DNA of 64,000 nt from Prillingera fragicola (GCA_002335605.1 BEDY01000001.1:2542001-2606000), one strand, 5' to 3'. Counted from the stretch's first letter, positions 25,001-35,722 are shown. Notes: generated by a model from the sequence alone, not told the origin. Translations and numbers: made by a program.

Positions 25001-25620
25001 ACCAGGGCCAGGGCAGGGGCCACACGCCGCCTGTCCGTCAGTGGGGCCTAGCACTTGACTAAGGGCCAGGGAGAGTTTAACGATCCGAACTTGTGGATGC
25101 CGACTAGCTTTTCAGCCAAGACAGGGTCCAAAAGTGGTGGTCAATCAACGTTGCCCTCGCTCCAAGGATGAGACCGGCATGTGTTCCACGTCAAGGTGGA
25201 GGCCGTGGTGGTGGCGGCGACGCAGAGAGCGCGGAGAAGCGCACCTTACTCTTGTTGTCACCTCTCGCGTATGGCTGCATGATCAGGGCAGAGGACCCAC
25301 AGCATTGACTGTGTGCGTAGTAGCTCGGAGTAGCGCGCAGCAGCAGCAGGAGCAGCAGAACAAGTAACCGTATGATGTGTCGCAGCTTTGTTTTCTCGCC
25401 CAGTCGTTCGGGGCATGACAAGGTCGTTGGTTCCTTGAGCACCCTCTGGCCTCTGGCCGTCGCTGGGTAGCCTGGCGTTCCAACAGGGGAAAGATGCAGA
25501 GGTACCGAGGACGAAACTGGCAGACCCGCTGGAAGACCCGTAATCTAGGCGGCGGAGGCGGCGGCGGCGACAGGATTGTACTGGATCGCGCGGCCCCTGA
25601 TGGCGGGGAGCGGGTGCATG
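19038..25620. other. Long gene-poor region, no gene supported
   Basis: About 6.6 kb between the thioesterase and the cyclin leader. I checked both strands: frames are all short (under about 160 codons), Cys/Arg/Ser-rich and without family motifs, and no chain of short exons joined by consensus splice sites could be built. No tRNA, 5S-like gene, terminal repeat or transposase motif was seen. Local low-complexity patches include a GGC-type run near 25551-25570 and a CAG-type run near 25339-25360. In an otherwise tight genome this could be extended regulatory DNA or encode non-coding transcripts. Confidence 0.5.
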
Positions 25621-27667
25621 ACACTCAAAGTATCGGCACCTGGCACGCTTTGCCACCACCGGACGAACAGCCAGCAACCCTTCTGGGCTAGACACTACAC
25701 TTTGCAGGGTGGTGGCTCCAAAGAAAAGCAACATTGCACGACTAGAGACACGCAAGCTAGACAAGTGTCTTGTAACGATCCTTTGCCATTCACCATCTCT
25801 CCATCACCCTCTCGTCTCCTCTCCATCTCTTTCGACGCTTTAGTCGTCGTGTATAGTGCGCCAGACCCTCCACCAGCACCTCATCGACTCTCCTCCACCC
25901 TCACATTCTCAGACACCTCTTGCTCGACCAGCACCACCACCCCATTCACGCACACACACGCCGCCCCCTTCCCAGCTCCTCGACGCGACAAAGCACCTTG
26001 CCCTTGTTCGCCTCTCTGTATCCCGCCGCACGCACGCACTTGCCCACAGCGCCTCCTCTGCCCAACACAAAGGGTGTGACCAGGCTCTGCGTGTCTAGGG
26101 CGCCTCCTAATCTCATACAAAGGGCTTGATCAGCTCCTCGCTTCCTACACCAAGAAAAGTCGAAATTGGCCTGGCTTCATCGCCTCGACCACGACGACAC
26201 CACGCCACCAACACCCAGAGTGCACTGATCTCGTTACGTACCCTCGTCCCACCGCGCAACACGGACATCTGCGCCGTTCCCGCGCCTCGGCACTGCACTG
26301 CCATTCCAGACCTTGCCACCCAGAGTGCCGCACTGCGCATTCGTCGCCTGTGAGCATTTGAGCCTGGAACCAGCCTGCGCACCAGTCATTTGTTGTGGCA
26401 AATCCACGACAAGTCAGAGTGTATCCGACGCCAGCCCACGGTTCTCGTTCTCAACACGGACAAGCGCCGCGCCCACCCTTGCTTGAGCATCACTGCCGAC
26501 TTCTCTGCTACCCTTTGAGACTCGCACACACTTGCACGGGTCGCTGCTCCACCTACCCACCACCCTGGTTCTCGAGGACGCCAGCGACACCTTGTTTCTT
26601 TCGGAACAACGCACGGCTCTGGACACCCCCTCCCGGGACCCACCAGGCACCATCAAGCCACGGACCAGTGTGAGTGAGAGACGAGAGACGAGAGAAACAA
26701 GAGACAGTGGGAGACAAGGAGGAAGCAACAGATCACAGAACACGTCGGAGGTGGCGTGGAACCCCACGCCGCCTCACTGTGTGTGTCGTGTCCCTTGTGT
26801 GCGCCTCATTGCCTGGATGTGTGGGTGCGCATGTGTGTGAGCGTGCCGCTCGACGCCGCCCCTGTATCTGAACGCCATCACTCCCCATTGTTGTACGCGT
26901 GCTCACACTACTTGCAGGACGATTAGGGGCTTTCTTGACAAAGCCGAAGCATCAACGAGGACCAAGGCCATTTCGCGCGCGTCACTCTTTCTTTCAAGGG
27001 CTCGTCGTTCGAAACTCGCGTCGCTCGTGTACTCTCCCTGTTGCTCCCTTTATTGACTTGCGCATACCGTTGCTCCTTGGGCGCGCCGCATCAGCCCCTC
27101 TCGACTACTGTCCCTCCCGTCGTCCCTCCCTTTGACATTGACGGCAGCCGATCTGACCGCGCCGCCGTGACCGCTTCCCTTTACCTCTCGCCTGGCCGAT
27201 TTGTGTCTTGCAAAAGGAAGCAAGAGAGCAAAGCACATCTAACACCTGTGGCTCTCTCCTCCTCTACCCCTCCTCTTCGTGGCACGTCCCCGCACGAACC
27301 CACTTGCCCCACAGCAAAAGCATCAACGCTCCCAACGACGTCGCACACGCACAGGGTGAGTTTATCAACAACAAAGCGTTTATATTGTTTTTCGCTAACC
27401 ACGCCGCCACCCTCCAGAGTTAACCACGCTCCCTTGTCATTTCCTGTCGCACTATCTGCGCTGCACACTTGGTCTGTGGTGGCTCGCTCCCCACAGATCC
27501 TGCACTCGTTCGTCTTGCAACCTCAACAGCAGCCCCACTGGGGCTCGCTCGACGGCTCGGTGGTTTACCACCAGCAGCCAAACAGCGGACAGCTCGTTCT
27601 TCAAGGCGTCAACTACGGCTACCGTTCGTCGCTCTCGTTGTCGCCACCAGCCTCGTCACCGTCGTCG
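25621..27667 (+). promoter_or_regulatory. ATG-free long leader / promoter region of the PCL-type cyclin
   Basis: Reading the plus strand, no ATG occurs from 25621 to 26815 or from 26834 to 27667. Only two ATGs (26816, 26831) occur in between, and both lie inside a putative intron 26670-26917 (donor GTGAGT, acceptor TTGCAG). A second intron can be drawn at 27356-27417 (GTGAGT, CGCTAAC branch, TCCAG). The sequence is C/T- and CCA-rich, as expected of fungal leaders. It most likely represents a very long 5' UTR plus core promoter; the transcription start is unknown. Confidence 0.55.
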
Positions 27668-29647
27668 ATGCACCGCACATCGCCACAGATGACTTGGACA
27701 TCTACCCTTGTTCCTCCCCTTGCCACTTCGGGGCCATCTTTCGAACCCCACACACCACCACCATCGGCTGGTGTGTCGGCCACGACTATGATGGGCGACC
27801 ACTGTCTTCCTTCGGTGTGGGGCGCGGCCCCAGGCGACTACGACGCACACCTTGGTGAGGTTCCTACAGAAGACATGCTTCTGGTCAAGGGAGGTCCCAA
27901 CGCACCGTCTCGGCCATTGCATACCTACATGGCACCTTTGTCACTTGGCTCGTCTCAACCACGACCCCCTTCCCCTCCCCCCTCCAAGCGGATCGACATG
28001 CGCTTGGCCCGCCCAGGCTCAGAAGAGTCCAAGCCTGGATACCTCACGCCACTGGCTACGTACACTGGTGAGTTACATGCCGCTGGGCAGCAACTGACGG
28101 CAGCTCAAACATTCTGGTACTTTTGGTACGCCGACATGTTTGTTCCGGTCAACGGTGCGCGTCGCGTGAGCAGCGAGTCACGACCATTCGACAGCGAAGG
28201 TCGCGCCCGCCACCCTATTCCCTCCCACTTGCATCCAAATCTCCTCACGCCAAATCTTCCCTTCAGCCAGTTTGTCTTTTCAGTCCTGCACAGCACCCAA
28301 GTCTCGTTCAGCGTCACCATCCTCGCTCTCATGTACACCTACAAGTACAAGAAGATTATGGCACAGGGGCTTCGCGCACCGTACACGACTGAGGTCACCG
28401 AGGCGCACGCCTTTGTAACTGCCCTGATGCTGGCCAACAAGTACCTGGACGACAACACGTACACCAACACCACCTGGGCCCAGTTCCTTGGTCTCCCCGT
28501 TGGCGAGGTCAACAAGTACGAGCTCGAGTGGCTTGACGCTCTCGAGTTCAACCTATGCGTCCGCACCGAGGAGTTTGAGGCATGGCGTTCCATGCTCGAC
28601 GCCCACGTTCGCAACCGCGAGCGCGACACGGCTGCGGCCGCATACGGTGTCAGCGCCAATGTCTTTGGCTCACCAGGGCACGCGGGACGCGCCCGGTCTG
28701 CATCGCCTCCACTCGCGTACTACAGCCCGAACGGTCTCGCACCTCCTCTCGAGCCCAAGAAGCGCTCGGCCCGCGAGGCCTTTTCGGCAGATGTCCTCCA
28801 CAACACGGGCATGTACGAGGCCGCCCGGCTGGGTGCACGCAAGTCATCGTTTGCGCCTTTGGTCCCTGGGTACACTGCGGTCACCGCCCTGCCCACGCCG
28901 AGCCCGTCCGCTGTCTCTCCCGCCGCCCCAGTCGTTCCCTCAGGTCTCGGTCGCTCCTCTTCTCTCAACCGGCAAATTGCCCGCTTGCCAGTCAACGGCG
29001 TCCGCCGGGACTCGCAGGAGCAGGAGCAGCTGCTGCCAGCGGCCGTCATGGACCTTCGTCACGCTGCGGCGCACAACTGGGGATACATGGAGCAACAGGG
29101 CGCCGAGCCTGAACACCAGGGCTGGCGCATGCCTGTGCAGCCTCGCCTCTACTTTCTCCAGGCCGCAGCCACTCCTCAGTTTGGCCCCGACCCTCGCTAC
29201 CACAAGGCGATCCCGCATTACTTTGACGCTGGCTACGACTCGGCGTTTGACGCGTCATACGCCGGCGAGCAGGAGATTATGGAGGTCGACCCGAACCAGA
29301 TGAACTTGGCAATGCAGGCCAGCAACGGCATGCACATGGGCGGCCTTGCTCCCCCTGCCATGGCCAGCGCCTATGGTCCTCAGCCCACGATCCAGATGCC
29401 TCAACCCCATCCCCACTTTGTCGACCCCCAGCCAGCACAGTTTGCCAACGCAGGACCCCCTGGCTACTCATACGGCCAACCTGGCTGGCAGGTCTCGCAA
29501 CCCAATCCCTGGGCCGCCACTAGGACGTGGAAGCCAGGACATGCCACCCGTTGGAGCACAAGCTCTGACGAGGGCATGATTTTCCTTCGCCCCCCGCCAG
29601 TGTGCACCCCTCAATGGTCCCAGCCGCCCGTTCACGCGGGCTTTTAG
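27668..29647 (+). CDS. PCL-type (Pho85-like) cyclin
   Basis: Cyclins of the Pcl1/2 group activate Pho85/CDK5-type kinases at G1 and bud emergence. From the ATG at 27668 (MHRTSPQMTW) and with two introns removed (28068-28103 and 28166-28270) the protein has about 612 residues. The N-terminal 130 residues are Pro-rich and probably disordered. The cyclin box (about residues 135-255) reads AQTFWYFWYADMFVP, FVFSVLHSTQVSFSVTILAL, YTYKYKKI, VTEAHAFVTALMLANKYLDDN, TWAQFLGLPVGEVNKYELEWL and DALEFNLCVRTEEFEAW. The C-terminal 350 residues are low-complexity, with Pro-directed sites and a Gln/Met/His-rich stretch. Both introns are multiples of three without stops, so retained forms would still be translated. 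The frame also stays open upstream of the ATG. Confidence 0.85.
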   Translation: MHRTSPQMTWTSTLVPPLATSGPSFEPHTPPPSAGVSATTMMGDHCLPSVWGAAPGDYDAHLGEVPTEDMLLVKGGPNAPSRPLHTYMAPLSLGSSQPRPPSPPPSKRIDMRLARPGSEESKPGYLTPLATYTGELHAAGQQLTAAQTFWYFWYADMFVPVNGARRVSSESRPFDSEGRARHPIPSHLHPNLLTPNLPFSQFVFSVLHSTQVSFSVTILALMYTYKYKKIMAQGLRAPYTTEVTEAHAFVTALMLANKYLDDNTYTNTTWAQFLGLPVGEVNKYELEWLDALEFNLCVRTEEFEAWRSMLDAHVRNRERDTAAAAYGVSANVFGSPGHAGRARSASPPLAYYSPNGLAPPLEPKKRSAREAFSADVLHNTGMYEAARLGARKSSFAPLVPGYTAVTALPTPSPSAVSPAAPVVPSGLGRSSSLNRQIARLPVNGVRRDSQEQEQLLPAAVMDLRHAAAHNWGYMEQQGAEPEHQGWRMPVQPRLYFLQAAATPQFGPDPRYHKAIPHYFDAGYDSAFDASYAGEQEIMEVDPNQMNLAMQASNGMHMGGLAPPAMASAYGPQPTIQMPQPHPHFVDPQPAQFANAGPPGYSYGQPGWQVSQPNPWAATRTWKPGHATRWSTSSDEGMIFLRPPPVCTPQWSQPPVHAGF

Positions 29648-30614
29648 ACGACTCGCAACGATTCTCGCCTCACGCCTCGCAATCCCATTTAGTCAATTTT
29701 CTCTCAGCACTCGGGCCTGCGCCATAGACTGCCTCGGAAACCTTACGCCCTCACACAAAAGTCATGTCTGCATCATTCAACAACACTAAGCAACCCCACC
29801 ATCCCCAATAGCCGCCTCCATAGGAATTGAGGCTGGCCACTGTCATACTGTAGCTATAGAGGTAGACACTTTGATGTACACACGTTTTGTTCAATGATAC
29901 AGTGTTCCGCTTAGCTTGGACACAACAAAGCGCCACCAATTCCAACGAAACGCCACAGCCACGTCTGCACGAGGGACCCAGCCATGAATCACTCAGGGTG
30001 TGGCGTCTTCCTTGAATTAGCCACAGCCACCAGCTGCAAGATGAGCGTTGTCTCGCGGCTTTGCATAGCGCTAAATCGCGGAACACACAGGTACGCCGAC
30101 GCACGACGCGGCCATGGCGGTGGGTGGCTGCCGCCAATCGCTATGTGTCGTTCCCGCGCTGCTGCCATAGCTGCCAAGTTGCTAGTTTAGTTTCCAGGTC
30201 CACCCCTCTTTTGCTTCTCGCAAAACTGCACGCAGAGATTGCAAGACCCGCCGAGGGCTAGACTTGGCCACGCAGACGTGGGCCGACGCATGCAGTGCCA
30301 CGCTGCGCATGCGCATCGCAGTCTGCATTGGGAATGCTGCCACGTATGCTGCCAAGTGGCCAAGTCTGCACTAGTTTGCACCTGCGCAGCATTCGTCTGA
30401 CGATGCAACATTCTGGGGAGAACTGCACCGCAACGGGCAGCGGGCAGCGGGATATGCATACGCAGCACCGATGCACGTAGACAATGCCGAGATGCCCGCT
30501 GCGCTGCAAACGTCGTTACAGACAGGCACAGGAGCAGGGGAGTGTGGGGAAGGAGTGCGGGGGAACACGGGGAAGGAAGACCATGTGCTCGAGGCGACTT
30601 GCACCTCCCTTGCA

Positions 30615-30690
30615 TCCTTTCACTTGCAATTCTTCCTCTGGTCAAATCGTTGTCCTTTCACTTGCAATTCTTCCTCTGGTCAAATCGTTG
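30615..30690. repeat. Perfect tandem duplication, 2 x 38 bp
   Basis: The 38-bp unit at 30615-30652 (begins TCCTTTCACTTGCAATTC, ends TCAAATCGTTG) is repeated without mismatch at 30653-30690. Flanking bases differ, so the copy number is two. The absence of mismatches suggests a recent duplication. Confidence 0.95.
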
Positions 30691-32967
30691 CCCGTGACTT
30701 GCAGCTGCCCTCCCGCCACTGATGCCCTTCGGCGTGCAATGCAGGGCTGTGAGGCCGGGGAAGGCAACCAGTCGTTCACCGAAAGCACTGCGTAATCTCG
30801 CCTCTCAAACATAACCTTCCGCGACACAGTGGCTCATGTAGGGGCATGTCGCGGGATGCTCTACGAGACGATTGCAATGTGGCAAGTAATGTGAATGTGC
30901 GGAGACAAGTGCGTTCCTCAGAATCCACCGTTAGCGCAACAGCCCATCTTGGGCGGGTAGGAGGGGAGACGATGGAGGGAGGTGGCGGGGCACGGGACAG
31001 ACACAAGAACGCGGTGTCCGACTGATCGCCGAAGGTCAACTTGGAGGAAAGTTAAATCGCACCGCTCAAGAACACCGGCACCAACTACATTGCAACCAAC
31101 ATGCAGTCCTGCTAGGTTCCTCGTCTCCTGCAGGAGATTACGTGCATCACGCTGAGAACATGGTAAGGTAACGTCGGAATCAAGCTTGGTCCCGCCAGGG
31201 ACGACTATGTCGTAAACCCCATCAGAGTGACCTTGCACTCAAATCCTGCGGCATGTGGAGCCGCCCTGGGACCTGGGTCGGACCTGACTCTTGATCGACT
31301 AGAAAGAAGACTGTGGAGCTGGGGATGCTCGGAACCTCGGATCTATGGATCTATGGATCGTTCCGCAGACGAGCCGCACAGCGCTTGGTTCTGTAAAGCT
31401 ACCATTTCAAGCTTGCGTAGGCCGTTCCTGCATTCGTGGCGTGCGTGTATCTCGCATCAGAACGACATACCCGAACGGAGGCGAGCACGATCGGACAATG
31501 GGGGCCTGATTAACAGCTATGGGCCGCGGCGCAGTCACTAGTAAGGCCTCGGAACGCAAACATGACAGATTCAGCAAGTGTGTGTGTGTGAAGTGTGCGA
31601 GCACGGGGTCTCAGATCTCGGAGACCTGGAAGGCAGGTTGTCAACAGCCTTCGGTGAGCGCTCTTCTCTTGCATCAAGGCCTCAACCTTGCCTACAAGCA
31701 CTGCACGTACGTACAGAATCTATCATTAGGTTTACGTACAATTGTGCCAGGTGAGGAGGGGCCGTACCTTAGCATCTAGCAGACATGTGCACACTCTGCG
31801 CAACGAGTTGGCGCGAGGAACCTTCGGACCTGCTTGGTGTCCATTCTTTCCGCGAGAGGTATGAGCGTGTGACACCGTTTCAGACAACTGAGAGCTGATC
31901 GGATGGGGACAGTTTGTGCGACACATGAGGGGAAGCCACAACGGGATGTACGGTAAGGATACTTGTTCGTCGCAAGGTGACATGAGGGGCTGATGCGGGG
32001 AAGGCGGAATGAGATGCCTTTGCCGGAATGGTTGACTCCTTCAGAGGCCTGGTTCGCGTGGCCCAGTGATCTTCAACGGCCCAGTTGGTCGAGTGGGGGT
32101 GGTGGTTTTTATTTTATTTTTTTTCCTGGAATTCACATCGTCTTGCCACCCAGGAGAGGTGGGACAGGCTTGTCACTGCGTTTCATCGGCTTGTCGACTC
32201 ATACCATACAGCGTTGGCATCGCGACTAGATTTCCTTCCCTGCCAGGACAACAGGGACCCCTTTGATTTGAGTTGGCATTGCTTGACACTTTGACAGAAA
32301 GTATGTGATCGTTTGAAACCAAGAGCTGGTACCCTTTCAGACCCCCTCCTCACGAGTACCTTTGCCCATGATTACTGCGGGATCTCGTTTTGGTCGCAAG
32401 GACCGCAATTTCGGTTGCAGCCTAGCCGTGAACAGTGATGGATAGCCAATGTTCGCCATCACCCGAGATCAACCGGTACATTGTGATTGTCCATTTACAA
32501 GCTTTCGGTGTAGATCGAGACCGAAAGCACGCGGCCCGCGAGCGGCCCGTTTTCGCAGAGATAGGCACTCCGACGATAACAGGCTACGGACTGTTAATAT
32601 AACGTCAAAAAGCCTCCATGACGCGCGCTCGGTGCAAGTGCAAGTCGAAAAGTCCGCGGTCCGCCACGGCCCGACCAAACTCGGACCAGCACGTGCAGTC
32701 AACGAATCTTACCCTTGCCACAAGACTCGGTCCTCCATGCTTCAGAGACACCGTGGAGTGGGGCCAAAGATCTCCGAGATGGGCGGCGCGCAGTGCTATG
32801 TCCAGACTGTGCTGCGGGCCGTGGGAACGAGATCACAATTGCAGGTCATTGTCTACGACAACCGCTAGGCTTATGAGGTTGCAATAGCATTTGCAGTGCC
32901 ACCGACTCGCTTAGAAGTAGTCTTAGTGCATTCTGAAAGCGAAAGCCGCTTGTAGTTCGGTGCGTCT

Positions 32968-32996
32968 GCTCTCATAATACAGCTCTCATAATACAG
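32968..32996. repeat. Tandem duplication, 2 x 14 bp
   Basis: The unit GCTCTCATAATACA occurs twice in direct succession (32968-32981, 32982-32995). It lies about 0.7 kb upstream of the transporter start. Confidence 0.9.
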
Positions 32997-33188
32997 ATGA
33001 ACGGAGATAATACTGCAGATCAACGGGACATCTCCGAGCAGCGGTTCATGCCTGAACATCACCTGTTGACCCAGTTCCACCTGATCGCTTCATGCCCACT
33101 TGTGAGTTCGCTAATCGCACGTGAAGGGTTGTTGAATGGCCGATGGTGGCCTCAATTCCGGACCGGACCACCAACTGGGTGAACACTT

Positions 33189-33198
33189 CCGGCGCCGG
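33189..33198. promoter_or_regulatory. CCGGCGCCGG palindrome (copy 1) upstream of MFS transporter
   Basis: A perfect 10-bp palindrome, 475 bp upstream of the transporter ATG. CGG/CCG half-sites in inverted arrangement are typical targets of fungal Zn2Cys6 regulators. An identical copy is at 33398-33407. Binding is inferred. Confidence 0.35.
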
Positions 33199-33397
33199 TT
33201 CGTGACAGTTGGCGTCGGTCCGCCGCGGCCCGCTGAAGTACGCATCAACATTGGTCCGCTCTGCATCAATGCTACACCGAGCTGAACCTTAATGCCGGCA
33301 CATGGGCAGAGGACCTCAGGGAACTCCGTGTCGTCCAGGCCCAGCTTTTCATCGGCCAAGCTGGACAACTGAGTATTCGGGTGGGCAGAACCGATGA

Positions 33398-33407
33398 CCG
33401 GCGCCGG
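33398..33407. promoter_or_regulatory. CCGGCGCCGG palindrome (copy 2) upstream of MFS transporter
   Basis: Second identical 10-bp palindrome, 209 bp downstream of the first and about 266 bp upstream of the ATG. Flanks of the two copies differ, so this is not simply a longer duplicated segment. Confidence 0.35.
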
Positions 33408-33590
33408 TGGCCGATTGGAAAACGCATGCATTGGAGGTCAGGTGTGCGTTCAACTAAAACGCAGCTCTACTGTGGGGCGTGTAGGACCACCATGGGGCCC
33501 GGCACCATGATATTCCGGTCCTGGCGCCAAGATACCGAGGACCCGCTGGTTCCTACCGAGGTTACCCCGCTGTGAGTCCGCAAACCTGGG

Positions 33591-33597
33591 TATATAT
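33591..33597 (+). promoter_or_regulatory. TATA box (TATATAT) of the MFS transporter
   Basis: TATATAT stands 76-82 bp upstream of the ATG at 33673, a plausible distance for a TATA-driven, inducible gene. The short sequence between is CT-rich. Confidence 0.6.
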
Positions 33598-33672
33598 CTC
33601 CCTGGGCTTTCGAGAGACTCTGGCCAACCCAGCCCCAGCTGCTCTCGAATTCACCCACTAGCAGCATCCACA

Positions 33673-35722
33673 ATGACCCACGACGAGGAGAAGAAACTCG
33701 GCGCTGTCGAGCACGTCGAGGAGACGCCCATTGAGCTCGAGTCGCAAGGCACCAAGTACAAGGCCAACACCCAGCTCGACGATGCCGCTCGCATCCTCCA
33801 GGAGGCTGGCCACATCGAGTACTCAATGGAGGAGATGAAGCGCGTTCTTCGTCGCATCGACTTCTACGTCTGCTTCCCCATGTGCATCACGTACATGATT
33901 CAACAGGTAAGTGGAGAGGGACGAAAATGTTGGAGTTGGTTGGCCGGGTGTAAACTACCGGGGAAGGTGGCGGGAAGAGGCAAATCGGCCCGATCTCAGT
34001 GGCAACCTTGACCCGCCCGGACCAATGTTCTATTCGCTCCACAGATGACCAGTCGCTGACAGATCTAGATGGACAAGTCGAGTGTGTCGTACGCCGCCGT
34101 CTTCGGTGAGTCTTTTGGGCCCCGAAGTGCCTGCCCTTCCTCCGTCGAAGGATGCACAAAGGGGCGAATTTTGTGCCAAACAATTGCTGACGAGCTCCAC
34201 AGACTTGGCCAAGCACACCAACCTCAAGGGTCCCCAGTACTCATGGCTGTCCTCAGTGGTTTACTGTGCCCAGCTGGTCTGCCAGCCCATCTCGGCCTAC
34301 GCTCTGATTGTGTTCCCCGTGAAGGTTAGTTCAAAAAATAAATAAACTCGGCGTTGTGGCACATCATTGACATTTTCTAGTACTGGGTCATTTTCAACAT
34401 GACTGCCTGGAGTATTTGCACCATCTGCACCACCGCCGCCCACAACTTCCCCACTCTTCTCGTCTGCCGCATGCTTCTTGGAGCCTTTGAGGCTACCATC
34501 ATGCCAAGTTTCATTCTCATCACTCAGATGTGGTGGAAGCGTCGTGAGCAATCCTACCGCACCATCGCCTACCAGATTGCCAACTCGATGGCGGCTATCA
34601 GTGAGTCAAGAAAATAAATACTTGCGGGCCGCGTCTAACCCCTCAGTCGGTCCTCTTATGTCGTACGGAATTGGCAAGGCCACCGAGTCGTCCGGCGTCA
34701 TCAAGGAGTACCAGGGCATCTTCCTCTTCATCGGCTGCGTGTCTCTCGCCTTTGTTCCCCTCGTCTACTGGCTCATGCCCAACTCGCCCACTACTGCCAG
34801 GTTCCTTCGCTCCGGAAACGACCGTCTGATTGCTCTTGACCGTCTGCGCGAGAACAACACCGGTACCAAGTCGTCCAAGTTCAAGTGGGACCAGTTCCGC
34901 GAGACCTACCGCGACCCCAAGACCTACATGTGGGCCGCTATGTGGTTCTGCGCTGCCTGCCCCTCTGGCGGTATCGGTGCCTTCGGTGGTCTTATCACCA
35001 AGGGCTTTGGCTTCTGTGCGTCTGATAAATGGTCAAATTGGATAATGCTGACACTTTTAGCCACTTTCCAGTCCATCCTCATGCAGATCCCCACCGGCGC
35101 CATTGGTATTGTCGGTCTTCTCACCGCTATCTGGATCACCAACAAGATCAAGATGCGTTGGCCTGTTCTCGCTGTCATCACCATCTTCCCCATCGTCGGA
35201 GCCATCTCCCTCACTCAGGTTCCCCGCGACAAGGCCGGTGCTCTCATGGCCAGTTACTACGTTGCGTACATGTTCGCCGTCATCCAGCCTCTTCTCGTTT
35301 CTTGGTGCAACCTCAACGCCGGTGGCACCACCAAGCGTGTCCTGACCACTGCCACCATGTTCGGCGCTCTCACCGTCGGTAACATTGTCGGCCCCCAGGT
35401 GTACCTCGACAAGGACAAGCCCTACTACCACATCGGCCTCTACGTCGACATTGGCTGCTGGTGCGTTCTCTTCATCCTCATTGTGACCATGGGCTTCTAC
35501 CTCAAGCACCTCAACAAGAAGCAGGAGGCTCGCCGTGTTGCTCTTGGCATGCCCGCCAACATCAAGGACACCTCTATCATGTCCCACAAGGAGGCCGAGG
35601 CCTACCAGGCCGAGCTCGCCGAGATGTTCCGCGCGTCTGGCTACAACCCTGACAGGTTCAACGACCACGCGTTCGACGACTTGACCGACTTTGAGAACCC
35701 CTCGTTCATGTACGTGTTGTAA
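33673..35722 (+). CDS. MFS transporter, anion:cation symporter (Dal5/Tna1-like) family
   Basis: Members of this family import allantoate, nicotinate, pantothenate, biotin and related organic anions with protons. Six exons (33673-33906, 34069-34105, 34203-34324, 34381-34600, 34647-35015, 35061-35722) give 547 residues. The N-terminus is charged; RRIDFYVCFPMCITYMIQQMDKSSVSYA is the characteristic TM1 with the D-K-x-x-x-x-Y motif. Later spans include YWVIFNMTAWSICTICTTAA, FPTLLVCRMLLGAFEA, IFLFIGCVSLAFVPLVYWLMP, WPVLAVITIFPIVGAISL, TMFGALTVGNIVGPQ and LYVDIGCWCVLFILIVTMGF. The C-terminal tail ends NRFNDHAFDDLTDFENPSFMYVL-like (exact: DRFNDHAFDDLTDFENPSF), common in Dal5 relatives. A TATA box and paired CGG palindromes upstream suggest induction by substrate. 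The substrate cannot be assigned. Confidence 0.92.

Larger units (their letters stand above)
29648..33672. other. Gene-poor region between cyclin and MFS transporter
   Basis: About 4 kb without a supportable gene. The left part should carry the cyclin 3' UTR and the right part the transporter promoter. It holds a perfect 38-bp tandem duplication (30615-30690), a 14-bp tandem duplication (32968-32996), GGCCCG/GGTCCG-rich patches near 32535-32680 and 33218-33235, two CCGGCGCCGG palindromes and a TATA-like box. No RNA gene or transposon remnant was recognised. Confidence 0.5.

Noticed and set aside
27041..27667. Cyclin start at the upstream TTG (27041)
   Set aside because: TTG initiation is not expected in a nuclear gene, and a well-formed intron (27356-27417) interrupts this frame. 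The first ATG is 27668; a near-cognate start further in is kept only as a finding.
32090..32140. T-rich tract after a GTGGGGGTGG stretch, considered as a retroelement tail
   Set aside because: No target-site duplication, reverse-transcriptase motif or terminal repeat nearby.
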